Assembly (NCBI GenBank): GCA_017311185.1
Contig: JAESUZ010003883.1
Coordinates: 1,259,501-1,323,500, forward strand
Length of the DNA: 64,000 nucleotides
Direction of reading: 5' to 3'
Source: Proteles cristata cristata
Taxonomy: Eukaryota > Chordata > Mammalia > Carnivora > Hyaenidae
The translations under genes and the position numbers were made by a program. Position 1 is the stretch's first letter, and every line of letters begins with the position of its first letter. Below the pieces are notes generated by a model. That model did not search any database and was not told the DNA's origin. It saw only the letters and a program-made list of their open reading frames with translations. This document shows positions 12,780 to 23,400 of the stretch, in pieces.

Positions 12780-12900
12780 ATTTATTAATTCAATAAACAT
12801 TCATTTAGTACCTATAATTTGCCAAGTGCTGTTTTAGGCATGAGAATGATGAATGAATTAGACAAAGTCCATGGGCTCATGATACTTATAATATGGCAAA
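12780..12900 (-). repeat. L2 3' end fragment, antisense
   Basis: AATAAACATTCATTTAGTACC, TTTGCCAAGTGCTGTTTTAG and CATGGGCTCATGATACTTAT follow, in reverse, the terminal L2 pattern. Diverged but in the right order. Confidence 0.7.
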
Positions 12901-13559
12901 TGGGTGTGGAAGCCAGGGATTTAAATTCCTGAAGTAAATCTGTCTAAATCTCTCTACACATACAATAGACTTACATCAGGAGTCAAGATTATTGCAGTAG
13001 GGGAGAGAGACTGCACTGACCTTCACTGAAACAAACAGCTGAATGATATTTAAAGACTGGTGTGAATGAAAGAAAAACTACATTAGCTGCGAGGTCGGTC
13101 ATGTGATGAGGCTATCTATGTTTGCTAATTGGTGCTTCTGGAAGTTAGTCTTCTATCTTCCCACAGAGACTGGGGTAAATTACAATTCAAAATAGTATGT
13201 CCCAGGTCTTGGAGGGAGACATTCCTGAGTTGGCAAGAGACTGGAAGATTTACATCTCAAAGAGGCAGAGAAAGAATTTACAATTGGCAAGTATTCTAAA
13301 GTAAATGCTCTAAGAAAAGGGAGGTCAGAGGCCTATAGTCAGGAAGAAATTTCTTTGAAGTTTAGTTTAGATGAGCAGAACCTGAGTGCCATCTTGCTCA
13401 CATACCAATATTATATTTCATATTGTGACATTTTTCTATACAAACCAAAGACAGAAAACTTTACCAGATAACTTTTGGTGTGTGTGTGTATATGTCTGTG
13501 TGTATGTGTGTATGTGTGGGTATGTGTTTGAATTTTGAATTGTAGGCATCTCTTTAATC
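12901..13559. other. Moderately GC interval, unclassified
   Basis: No gene called. 12960-13340 reads like old repeat DNA (gag-rich, GGGAGACATTCCTGAGTTGG, AGACTGGAAGATTTACATC) but I cannot name a family. 13478-13530 is an imperfect TG/TATG array. Confidence 0.4.
13478..13530 (+). repeat. Imperfect (TG)n/(TATG)n array
   Basis: TGTGTGTGTGTATATGTCTG followed by TATGTGTG units. The HTHTYT frame on the minus strand is its translation. Confidence 0.9.
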
Positions 13560-13823
13560 CCTTTTTAACCCCATCTCTCTCTCCAGCTACCACTCATTCC
13601 TCCTTCCATCTGTAACAGATCTTTTCATTTTTCCTTCTGTCATCTTACAAATGCACTTCAAGCAAACTTCCATACACTAACATTAAAACCAGTCTTCTCA
13701 AATCCTCTTGAAAAGTGTCTCTATGTTATCAAAACTGGTAGTCATTTTTCAGTCTTCATCTTAATCATCTGCAGTATTTAAACTGATTGATGTCTTCCTC
13801 CTCCATTCCACATCCATCTCTCT

Positions 13824-14048
13824 CTCTCTTTTTTTTTTTTAATGTTTTTTTATTTCTAGGAGACAGAGAGAGAGACAGCGTGAGCAGGGGAGGGTCAGAG
13901 AGAGAGGGAGTCACAGACTGAAACAGGCTCCAGGCTCTGAGCTGGCAGTCAGCACAGAGCCTGACGCGGGGCTCGAACCCACAAACCGAGAGATCATGAC
14001 CTAAGCGAAAGTCGGACGCTTAACCAACTAAGCCACCCAGGCGCCCCT
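13824..14048 (-). mobile_element. CAN-SINE, young lineage, inside L2
   Basis: Antisense full-length copy with CTGGCAGTCAGCACAGAGCC, GCGAAAGTCGGACGCTTAAC and CCACCCAGGCGCCCC. CCATCTCTCT is duplicated (13814-13823 and 14049-14058). Confidence 0.94.
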
Positions 14049-14064
14049 CCATCTCTCTTTTTTG

Positions 14065-14067
14065 TGT

Positions 14068-14106
<39 letters not shown>

Positions 14107-14308
14107 TTTTGAGAGAGAGAGAGAGAGAGAGCAAGCACACACATGAGCAGTGGATAGGCAGAGAAAGGGGAAGAGACAGAGAATCTCAAGTAGGCTCTGC
14201 ACTGTCAGCACAGAGCCTGACATGGGGCTCGTACTCACAAACTGTGAGATCATGACCTGAGTCAAAATCCAGAGTTGGCTCTTAACTGGCTGAGCCACCA
14301 GGCACCCC
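14065..14308 (-). mobile_element. CAN-SINE, older, with expanded TTTA tail
   Basis: Antisense copy directly beside the previous SINE. Its AAAT tail has grown into about ten TTTA units (14066-14109). Body shows GAGAATCTCAAGTAGGCTCT, CTGTCAGCACAGAGCCTGAC, GAGATCATGACCTGAGTC and CCACCAGGCACCCC. Confidence 0.93.
14066..14109 (+). repeat. (TTTA)n microsatellite
   Basis: About eleven TTTA units: the expanded tail of the antisense SINE. The LFIYLFIY frame is its translation. Confidence 0.95.
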
Positions 14309-14665
14309 TCTTTTTTTTTTTAATTGGCATCTGTCATCTACATTTTCCCACTTTTCATCTACCCAACGCTTCTCCCTTTTTCAGTCACCTTTGCTGGTTT
14401 TCCCTCAGCTGTCTGATCTCTCAATATGTAGTATTTTCTATCTGAACTCACCCCTGGATAGACTTCAGCCTCACAATTTTGAATGCCATTGTAAACTAAT
14501 ACTGCATTTTGATGGTAGTGTTTGAATACACATCTTATACTTACGATGTAAGCCTCAATGATGACCCCAAAATTCCAGGCTCTTATGCCTATTCTAAATC
14601 TCCACCTGCCTACCCTAAATCTAAACTTTTGAAGTCCTAAACTGAATATCTGATCTGTACCTTTT

Positions 14666-14720
14666 AAAATCAGTCTTCTCAAAAAATAAATAAATAAATA
14701 AAATAAAATCAGTCTTCTCA
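14666..14720. mobile_element. Tail-only retroposon insertion
   Basis: A 16-bp sequence AAAATCAGTCTTCTCA occurs exactly at 14666-14681 and 14705-14720. Between them lies only a 23-bp A-rich tract of AAAT units. This is what an almost completely 5'-truncated SINE/L1 insertion leaves: tail plus target-site duplication. A small tandem duplication with later tract growth is the alternative. Confidence 0.65.
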
Positions 14721-14761
14721 GATCAGTTTCCATTAAAGGTAACTGCATTCTACTGCTTCTC

Positions 14762-14783
14762 AAAAAAAAAAAAAAAAAAAAAA
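14762..14783 (+). repeat. Poly-A tract
   Basis: Run of about 22 A with no recognisable SINE body upstream. It may be another eroded tail. No convincing duplication seen. Confidence 0.9.
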
Positions 14784-15597
14784 TGAAGTCCTCCAAGAAT
14801 TTTCTTTTTTCTTGTACATTCCACATTCACTTTTCATGGCACTTTAAAAATGTTACCCAGAATCTGATTATTTCCCAAACCTCTACTTCTAATTCCCTAA
14901 TCAAAGGTTCCGTCCTGGATAAAAGCTGTGGCCACTTATCTGTTATTTCATCTTCCCTTGTCTTCCTCTTGTGTGTAAAACATGACATCTAGAACCAACT
15001 TAGTAAGATGTAAGTTAGGTCTCTCAGTTGTCTGCTAAAACCCTTCAGTGGCTTCACTGTTTACTCTAATAGCCAAAATGTCCATAATGCTTCTAAGACA
15101 GTAAGTAATCTGCCTTTACTTTTCTGATCTGATGCCCAATGTTCTCTCTTTGATTCTAACTTTCTAGCCATAGAAGCTTCCTAGGTGTTCCTCCAGCAAG
15201 CCAAGTGCTCACCTGCTCCAGAGCTTTTACACTTTGTGCTCTGCTTGTTTAACTTGCAGCTTATCCCTATAGATTTTATCTCCTTCAGGACTCTGCTCCA
15301 ATGGGGTCTGCAAGTCCCTTCTCAATAGTTAGGCAAAATAGCAATCCTTACCTGACTTCAGAAATTGTTTTCTTCTTTCCATACTTTGTTTTTCTCCATA
15401 ATATGTTCTCACCGAGCAAGCACTTTTTCTACTTATTTATTTGTCCATTGCCTATCTCATACCCTGCATCTCTCCTGCTAGGGTATATAATCCATGAAGG
15501 CAAAGATATGCATCTCTTTTTGCTCATTGTAATACCCCAGCACTTAGAGTAGGGGCTAGTATATAGTGGATGCTTAAACAGTACTTATAGAATGACT

Positions 15598-16059
15598 ACA
15601 AAAAATCCATAGAGACTTTGCTTTATGTATGATGAATAACCTTATTTTTCATTATCTTATATTCATTATTTTCTTTATGTTTGTTTCTTCACTTCTTTCA
15701 TATGAAATTGTGTCCTAACCCTAGTTTCAGCGATCTCCACTTCCATTTTCAGACTGATATATCATATGTTCTTTTACCTCCAAAATATTTTAGCCTAAAC
15801 AATTAAGCAAGAAGTATATACTAGGCAAGGGTCAAGTGACCAGCACTGGTGATAAACAATCTTTATTGATAAGTCATTTACAAATAATTGAGGGAAAACT
15901 TCAGAAATCCTTCCAAATACTACAGTTTTATTATATAATTTGTGAATAAAATATCTGTGCTTATAGTCAGTGCCTTTCTCCTGTCCATCGCAAGCTGTGT
16001 GATATGACTCTTTTTCTACCCCCTATCTTTTTCTCAGCTTTGGCTGAGAGTTAATATGT
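15598..16059. other. Unique interval
   Basis: No gene or clear repeat. Confidence 0.45.
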
Positions 16060-16215
16060 GATCTGTCCTGCCTCACTGAACTCCACATTTAGAAGGCCTA
16101 ATGTTTGGTTTTGTGCTTTACTGTCTTGAAATTCTTAATAATTTGGAAAACCAAGAAGTCTGCATTTATATTTTTCAGTGGGCCTTAAAATGATGTAGCC
16201 TGTCCTGTTGTCTGC
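16060..16215. repeat. Ancient interspersed repeat, family uncertain
   Basis: The series CTCACTGAACTCCACATTTA, TACTGTCTTGAAATTCTTAA, TAATTTGG and AGTGGGCCTTAAAATGATGT resembles a widespread mammalian repeat block I remember but cannot name. Confidence 0.4.
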
Positions 16216-17212
16216 TTCCACTTAGAGAATCTCCTGGAAGAACAACATATGTAAAAATGAGGTAGTTAAAAGAGTGACTTTCAATTTCCAAAACCCAGAA
16301 AAATTATGAAGCCATTATTTAAGGAAAACTTTCATGAACATAAATATAATTAAGCAGGAGAATAATGAGCTAATACAGTGATCTTATTTTGTGAAGAGAT
16401 TAACTGAGATGAGTCAAATTTCTCAAAATTTTAGATTAACATTGCACTATTAATCTTCATAAATATCACATCCTGCGTTCCCATTAGGTGGAGAGGGAAG
16501 CATTTATAGATGATTAAAATGACACATAAAGCAAATAAATTACAAACTTTCCAAGGAAGTACTAACTCACAGTTTTAAACCAAGAAAGGACAAATAGAAA
16601 TGAGAAACTTTGTTGTTTTTTAAACTTCAAGATGTAATTTAAGATTTATTATCTTTAAATTTCTTCTTAGATTAAATCTATCCTTTTATATATAAGTTAT
16701 GTCTTTTATAAATACATTTTAACTAATAGTTTAATGCAGTGGATTAGCTAATATGTGTTGATTTTGAATTTGAAAACATAGTGAAAGTTTCAAAATGTGG
16801 ACTTCTATGATAATGTGATTTTTCCTTTTTATTGGCACTATGTAATAATATTATACAATAATATTACATATAATCAGTGTACTATGATAGTGTTAGTATT
16901 AAGCTGTATTTTTAAAATTACTCTCTGTAGCTATAAAGAAATGCACAATGGTACTTGTTTATACCAAAAAATAAGTCATCTTTAAAAGTCAAAATTATTT
17001 CTATTTCAAGATGAAGAAATAGGATTAATGAAAACTGTTATTATTAAAATAAAAGGAAAATACCAAAACAGGAATATCGAACCATGGATAATTATTTAAT
17101 ACAATAGACCACTGTTCATCAATATTTTCAAAAATTTAACAGGAGTTCTATTAACCTCAGGTTATCATTGATATGACAGAAAGTGAATGCCTGGAAACAT
17201 TGCTTTAAAATG
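16216..17212. other. Unique AT-rich interval
   Basis: No gene seen. A 62-codon plus frame (16797-16985) has no recognisable domain. Confidence 0.45.
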
Positions 17213-17220
17213 TTACCTCA

Positions 17221-17439
17221 AGGGCACATGAGTGGCTGAGTCAGTTAAGCATCCAACTCTTGATTTTGGCTCAGGTCATGATCTCACAGTCGTGGGATGG
17301 AGCCCCATATCAGGCTCTGCACTGACAGTGTGGAGCCTGCTTGGGATTCTCTGTCTTCCTCTCTCTCCCCCTCCCCTTCTCTCATTCTCTGCCTCTGTCT
17401 CTCTCTCAAAATAAATAAATAAATAAACATTTACAAAAA
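17221..17439 (+). mobile_element. CAN-SINE, older (TTGATTTTGGCTCAGG type)
   Basis: Head AGGGCACATGAGTGGCTGAG, CTTGATTTTGGCTCAGGTC, GCACTGACAGTGTGGAGCC, GCTTGGGATTCTCTGTC, and an AATAAATAAATAAATAAAC tail. Duplication TTACCTCA at 17213-17220 and 17440-17447. Confidence 0.93.
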
Positions 17440-17447
17440 TTACCTCA

Positions 17448-19423
17448 TCCCTTCCGCCTACTCTATAAAAGAATTTAACTACAAATAACTTACTGGGATG
17501 GTATGGGAAAGATGAATGCTTTATTCATGTGCCAGGCTACTCTTTCTTAGAGACACAAATAAAACTGCATGTGAATTAACAGCTGCTCTTAGAACACTGC
17601 CTGTCCTGGTCTGCTAAGGGAACACAGCTGGAGAAACATGCAGAGGCATTTTATCTTTAAATCAAACCCAAACTAGGAAGACATTTAGTAGCGCATATGC
17701 AATACCGTAACTATTGATAAAGAACAGTTTCTGTTGTTCCTCTTTTCTCTGGCACCCGTTTTAAAATCTTTTTCTCTGGCCTTAATGGTTCTTTAGAGAG
17801 AAGCTTAATAATTTTATGGCACTTAATCATGATTTTTTTTTTTTTTACTTTCTTCCTTCTATCTTTCCTCCCTCTCTTCCATTCTGCCCTCCTTGTTCCT
17901 GATTGTGCATCGTTAGGCCCTCCTCTAAAAGCCCTATTCCAGATGCTGTGGCCAATGTGGTAAACACGTGAAGTCATTTCTTTCTTGGAGTTGACAGTCT
18001 CGTGGCCAGAAGCCCTGTCTTTCAAGGCCATAATAATATCTACAAACAGATTTTTTGATGAAAGACATGGACATTCATAAGATGAAAAAAAATTGTCGCA
18101 GAAGATGAGACAAAGGAATGGAAGAAAGTATACAATAGATAGACAGAAAGGGGAGGGGAGGGAGAGAAGGGAGAAAAGCAGTTTATTTTGCATCTCTCAG
18201 ATATCTGCGGAGATATAGGAGAGGTTGTGGAATTTCCTGTTATGAGCACTTATTATCATAAAATTTTAATTACTTGAAAAATTCTACTACAAAAGGTTTT
18301 ATGTGATCCACTCTCTTGTGGATATAATTTAAGATCCACAATCCTTAGAACTTTAACCCTCAACATGTCTTCCCTTGAGAGCTATAGTCATTACCTGATG
18401 CTGTGGACATTTTCCAGATGTCTAGACCTTAGGTAGACTAAGGTTGTACTACCTTTAGGGAGAAAAACACTGACTTCTTCCACTCTACAAACAGCTCTGA
18501 GCCATTTACATAGATATGAAAGAGTTCTGCCTGAAAATTTATCAGCAGATTCTGTGTGTTTCATTCTGGGTATAATTAGAGTAGCAAGTATTATAAAGAA
18601 ATTAGCCTAAAACAATATAAGGATTCCTAAAATTCTTAGATAATTCAGTAAAAGTGGTCTGTAATTCAATGATGAAGTAAGGAAAATACAGTCTCAGAGA
18701 GAGAGGAGAACTTCCTAAAACACCTGGATAAAAATAATTCAACCTTACCTCATAAGCCCTGTCACACTGTAGCTTATGATTAAGAATGTAGGGTTATTTT
18801 TAGCTAGAGAATAGTCCTGGTAATTTTATCTCATTTATAAGTTACACAGGAATCAGAAGATTCAGAGGTCAGGAACTAAATGAAAAGATGATTTTAAACT
18901 AATTTATAAGAGTTTTTTTTGCAAAAGAGAGAAGATAGAACTAAACTGGTCTTCTAGGTTCATGTTGGGCAGGATCACACACTTGAATAGTAAAACACTA
19001 ATATGAAGGTACTTTATTTGGATACTTATACCAATGGCAGTTTTGTAAAGAAATCTTAAAACTATGACATTGACACAAATTTTTGCAGTGGAGCCTAAAA
19101 AAACATTCTTACACACTGTTCTTAAGTAATTATCTCTTGTCTCTTACTATCCTGAATGATAAAATAGATACTTTTAAACTCTTACTTTATTAGAAACTAT
19201 TAATGTTTTCTCTCAGAATGAAAATACACTATCTTTGCTTGAAACTTTCTGTGAAGCAATGTAGTATAGCATTATATTTAATGTTCCCTTTTTTTCATAC
19301 ATGTTTCTTTGTTGTTTCTCATTAAGGAGATGCCCAAAGAAGAAAAAGTTTTATAATACTTAAGCTGAAAAGATAGAATATATACATTATGTAATTTGAA
19401 AACAGACTTTCATTTTTCAGAAA
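17448..19423. other. Unique interval, repeat-poor
   Basis: No transposon recognised. 17700-18250 contains a 160-codon minus-strand open frame (17711-18193) whose first residues are a hydrophobic run encoded by a polypurine/polypyrimidine patch and whose middle is Lys/Arg-rich. No domain recognised and no exon signals seen, so it is not called a gene. Confidence 0.5.
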
Positions 19424-21137
19424 TGATTTTTTAAGTTGATTGTCAAGTTGGTTTCCATATAACATCCAATGTTCATACTCACCAGTGCCCTCCCCCATGC
19501 CCAAAACCCCCCTACCCCTCTCCCCCACCTCCAGCAACCCTCAGTTTGTTCTCAGTATTCAAGAGTCTCTCATGGTTTGCCACCCTCCCTCTCCCCAACT
19601 ATGTTTCCCCTTCTACCTCATGGTCCTCTGTTAAGTTCCTCCTAATCCACCTATACCTGCAAACATATGGTATCTGTCCTTCTCTGCCTGACTTATTTTG
19701 CTCAGCATAACACCCTCAGGTTCCATACATGTTGCACCAAATGGCCGGATTTCATTCTTTCTCATTGCCATGTAGTATTCCATTGTATAGATAAACCACA
19801 TATACTTGATCCATTCATCAGCTGATGGATACTTAGGCTCTTTCCATGTTTTGGCTATTGTTGAGAGTGCTGCTATGAACATTGGGGTATATGTACCCCT
19901 ATGCATCAGCACTCCTGTTACCCTTGGGTCAAATCCTAGCAGTACTATTGCTGGATCATAGGGGAGTTCTATTGTTAATTTTTTGAGGAACCTCCACACT
20001 GTTTTCCAAAGGGGCTGCACCAGTTTACATTCCCACCAACAGTGTAGGAGGGTGCCTGTTTTTCCACATCCTCGCCAGCATCTATAGTCTCCTGATGTAT
20101 TCATTTTAGCCACTCTGACTGGCGTGAGGTGGTATCTCAGTGTGGTTTTGATTTGTATTTCCCTGATGAGGAGGGACGCTGAGCATCATTTTATGTGTCT
20201 GTTGGCCATCTGGATGGCCTCTTTGGAGAAGTGTATGTTCGTGTCTTTTGCCCATTTCTTCACTGGATTATTTGTTTTTCGGATGTGGAGTTTGGTGAGT
20301 TCCTTATAGATTTTGTATACTAGCCCTTTATCTGGTATGTCATTTACAACTGTCTTTTCCCATTCCGTCGGTTGCCTATTAGTTTTATTGATTGTTTCCC
20401 TTACCGTGCAGAAGCTTTTTATATTCATGAGGTCCCAGTAGTTCATGTTATCCCTTGATTGCCTTGCCTTTGGGGATGTGTCAAGTAAGAAAATTGCTGC
20501 AGTTGAGGTCAAGGAGGTTGTTTCCTGCTTTCTTCTCTAGGGTTTTGATGGTTTCCTGTCTCACATTCAGATCCTTTATCCATTTTGAGTTTATTTTGGT
20601 CTATGCTGTGAGAAAAATGATCTACTTTCATTCTTCTGCATGTTGCTGTCCAGTTCTCCCAGCACCATCTGCTAAAGAGGCTGTCTTTTTTCCACTGGAT
20701 ACTCTTTCCTGCTTTGTCAAAGATTAGTTGGCCATACATCTGTGGGTCCAATTCTGAGTTCTCAATTCAATTCCATTGGTCTTTGTGTCTGTTTTTGTGC
20801 CAATACCATACTGTCTTGATGATGACAGCTTTGTAGTGGAGGCTAAAGTCTGGGATGCTGATGCTTCCCGTTTTGGTTCTCTTCTTCAATGTTACTTTGG
20901 CTAGTCGGGGTCTTTTGTGGTTCCATACATATTTTAGATAGTTTGTTCTAGTTTTGAGAAGAATGCTGGTACAATTTTGATTGGGATTGCATTGGATGTG
21001 TAGATTGCTTTGGGAAGTAATGACATTTTAAAAATATTTATTTTTCTGATCCATGAACATGGAATGTTTTTCCGTTTCTTTGTGTCTTCTTCAATTTCGT
21101 TCATAAGTTTTCTATAGTTTCATCATACAGATATCTT
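19424..21137 (-). mobile_element. Carnivoran L1, 3' part of a twin-primed insertion
   Basis: Antisense L1. 19424-19630 is a carnivoran-type 3'UTR (GTCAAGTTGGTTTCCATATA). 19631-20113 is an open 160-codon C-terminal stretch of ORF2 including [19 protein letters not shown], ending at the ORF2 stop. 20114-21123 continues toward the N-terminus with several frame breaks ([14 protein letters not shown] near 20650, NIPCSW near 21075). The 5' end of this piece lies at the later SINE insertion. Non-functional but fairly young. Confidence 0.92.
19631..20113 (-). pseudogene. L1 ORF2 C-terminal fragment
   Basis: Contains the cysteine-bearing C-terminal region ([19 protein letters not shown]) and the MFIAALSTIAKTWKEPKYPS, DEWIKYMWFIYTMEYYMA and SQAEKDRYHMF blocks typical of mammalian L1 ORF2. 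It lacks endonuclease and RT in frame, so it makes no working protein. It remains open for 160 codons, which fits a relatively recent insertion rather than selection. Confidence 0.9.
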
Positions 21138-21350
21138 TTTTTATTTTTTAATGTTTTTTATTTATTTCTGATAGAGACAGTGTGAGCCAGGGAGGGTCAG
21201 AGAGAGAGAGGGAGAAACTGAATCTGAAACAGGCTCCAGGCTCTGAGCTAGCTGTCAGCACAGAGCCCGACACGGGGCTCGAACCCACGAACCGTGAGAT
21301 CATGACCTGAGCTGAAGTCGGACGCTTAACCTGAGACACCCAGGCACCCC
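21138..21350 (-). mobile_element. CAN-SINE at the L1 inversion junction
   Basis: Antisense copy with TTATTTCTGATAGAGACAGT, CTAGCTGTCAGCACAGAGCC, GAGATCATGACCTGAGCTG and CCCAGGCACCCC. Exact 14-bp duplication CATACAGATATCTT (21124-21137 and 21351-21364), so it entered the L1 after that element had landed. Confidence 0.96.
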
Positions 21351-21364
21351 CATACAGATATCTT

Positions 21365-21835
21365 ATATCTATAATAAGCCCTCAGTAACATCAACCTCAA
21401 TGGAGAATAACCGAGAGCTTTCCCTCTGAAATAAGGAACACGACAGGGATATCCACTCTCACCACTGTTGTTTAGCATAGTGCTGGAAGTCCTAGCATCA
21501 GCAGACAGCAAAAGGAAATAAAAGGCATCAGAATTGGCAAAGAGGAAGTCAAACTTTTACTTTTCGCAGACAACGTGAAACTCTACATAGAAAACCTGAC
21601 AGACTCTACCAGAAGCCTACTAGAACTGATCCATGAATTCGGCAAAGTTGCAGGGTACAAAATCAACACACAGAAGTCAGTTGCATTTTTATACACCAAT
21701 AATGAAACAACAGAAAGAGAAATCAAGAAACTGATCCCATTCACAGTTGCACACACACACACACACCAAAAAAAACAAACAAAAAAAAAAAAAAAAAAAC
21801 AACAACATAAAATTCCTAGGAAGAAATTATATTTA
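21365..21835 (+). mobile_element. L1 5' part of the same insertion, inverted
   Basis: Sense L1 ORF2 RT region: TATCCACTCTCACCACTGTT, then a frame giving [32 protein letters not shown] and [15 protein letters not shown] (21575-21740), then KIPRK-like KYLG remnant. In L1 coordinates it ends just upstream of where the antisense piece starts, leaving only a small gap. The RT motif reads FADN instead of FADD. Contains a CA array and an A-rich expansion. Confidence 0.9.
21750..21806 (+). repeat. (CA)n plus A-rich tract inside L1
   Basis: About eight CA units followed by about 40 nt of A with a few C. Replaces a short lysine-rich ORF2 stretch. Confidence 0.9.
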
Positions 21836-21949
21836 AATTATGCTATAAAAATAGACTACCACCCTTGGATTAAGGCATAGCTACTATAGCCACATTTTCT
21901 AGTAATGAAGGGCATATTCCAGAGTTCAACAGCTCATTCAGTTCTTTCT

Positions 21950-22158
21950 CTTATTTATTTGTTGTTTAAGTTTATTGATTTTGAGAGAAAGAGAGAGAAC
22001 ATGAACAGAAAAGGGCAGAGGGAGATAGAGAATCGAAAGCAGGCTCCATGCTTTTGACATAGAGCCCACTACAGGGCTGGAACTCAAGAACTGTGAGATC
22101 ATGAACTGAGCCGAAGTCAAAAGTCAGATGCTTAACTGACTGAGCCACCCAGGTGCTC
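21950..22158 (-). mobile_element. CAN-SINE, old
   Basis: Antisense copy: TTTATTGATTTTGAGAGAAA, GAAAGCAGGCTCCATGCTTT, GAGATCATGAACTGAGCCG and CCACCCAGGTGCTCC. Diverged duplication CATTCAGTTCTTTCT / CATTCAGGTCCTTCT. Confidence 0.92.
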
Positions 22159-22214
22159 CATTCAGGTCCTTCTATCCTGAAGACCACATGAGTATTGTTT
22201 TTATATAAAATATG

Positions 22215-22960
22215 ATGTTGGTATTAATTGACATCACCAAATCTCTAGGGCTTGTGTCAAATGAAAAAAAAAATGTTATCTGGCATATTGTCTCCCAAAT
22301 ACCTGTACTCACTGTCACACACAGTGGAAACAACTTGAGCATACCAATTTGTCCCTGGACAAAATGTTATAGCCAACTGTGAAGCTAGGGGAGCACAGTC
22401 CACACATGGAACCTCTCACTTCTGACACCAACTGCAAACTCAGGATGTTGCCAAAACCACCCTGAGGTTTGATCATTTGCTAGATGGTCTCATAGAACCC
22501 ATTGAAAACTGTTATATTTATGATTGTGTTTATTAGAGGGAAATAATTCAGATTAAAATACACCAAAGGAAGAAGCTCATAGGGCTGAGACTAAGAATGT
22601 ACCAAACATGGAGCTTCTGTTGTCCTCTCCCTGTTCAGCCAGGATAGCTTTACTTTCTTGTCTTTAATGTGAGACAATGTACTCAGAGTACTGCCATATA
22701 CCAAACCCCTGTCCAGAAGTCATACTGTTGTATTTCTGGCACACCCAGCCTCAACCTAAATTACATTGTTAGCCTATCCATCCAGACCCTTGGCTGCCAG
22801 GAAGTCAGATACGCTGATTAGGTATTATGTTACCAGGATCTAGTGATCACCTCCATTAGCTGAAGGCAAAGGCCAGATCTCACTTTGAGAAAGGATAAAT
22901 TCTTTACTACAAGGCCCCAAAGATCAATTTGAATCACCATGGTGTAAGTTCCTTGAGTGC
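22215..22960. repeat. Ancient LTR-like repeat, probably ERV-L related
   Basis: A non-coding block whose order (TTTATTAGAGGGAAATAATT, AAAGGAAGAAGCTCATAGGG, GTTGTCCTCTCCCTGTTCAG, AGGAAGTCAGATACGCTGAT, AGCTGAAGGCAAAGGCCA) resembles old mammalian ERV-L/MaLR-class LTR sequence as I remember it. Exact family, ends and orientation are not resolved. No retroviral coding region is present. Confidence 0.45.
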
Positions 22961-23079
22961 AGCCAAAAAGACTTATGTTTACTCTATTTTGATTTATTGA
23001 TTGACAAGACCCTACCCAGAGTTGTAATTGCCATATATTAGGAAAAGAAAAACAAAGGATTTGGAGAAAAACCTGGATT

Positions 23080-23400
23080 TTATGCCATTTATTTATTCAG
23101 TTGTTGACTCAGCAAACATTTTGGCGGGGGGTGGGGGAGATTACTATGTGCCAAGCCCTGTGTTTATTGTGATTGATGTTAGACATCGAATATTATTATC
23201 AGTTCTATAATAGCAATTCTCTCAAGATATCTATCTATAGCTCTCTCTGGAATGCTTGGTTTCGCAGAGAGGAACAAGTTTGAGCTGCCTTTGATCTGGT
23301 CTTGAAGAATGTCTAACAGTCTTCTGGATTGATGTGTGAGGAGGTGTGCAGTGTTATCCAGGCAGGGAAATACCATAGGGAAAGAAGAATGACGTATATA
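23080..23400 (-). repeat. L2 3' region, antisense
   Basis: TCAGCAAACATTTTGGCGG, TACTATGTGCCAAGCCCTGT, then TTTGAGCTGCCTTTGATCTG, CTTGAAGAATG and TCCAGGCAGGGAAA follow the L2 3' region in reverse. A short GGGGGGTGGGGG run replaces part of it. Confidence 0.65.

Larger units (their letters stand above)
13560..15597 (+). mobile_element. Long decayed L2 LINE copy including RT region
   Basis: The sense strand follows the mammalian L2 ORF2 to its 3' end. 13735-13800 corresponds to the stretch encoding the LLDLSAAFDTVDH-like RT block (here TCTTCATCTTAATCATCTGC, full of stops). 14380-14640 follows the region around the YADD box and downstream. 14985-15330 follows CCCTCCAGTGGCTTC to the GCTCAAATG-like block. 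15440-15597 is the L2 terminus (GGGTATATAATCCATGAAGG, GGATGCTTAAACAGTACTTA). It is interrupted by two antisense SINEs and a tail-only insertion. Non-functional. A 155-codon minus-strand frame (14359-14826) is an antisense shadow plus poly-A. Confidence 0.75.

Noticed and set aside
14359..14826. 155-codon minus-strand frame
   Set aside because: Antisense shadow of the L2 copy joined to a poly-T-encoded Phe/Lys run; no independent support.
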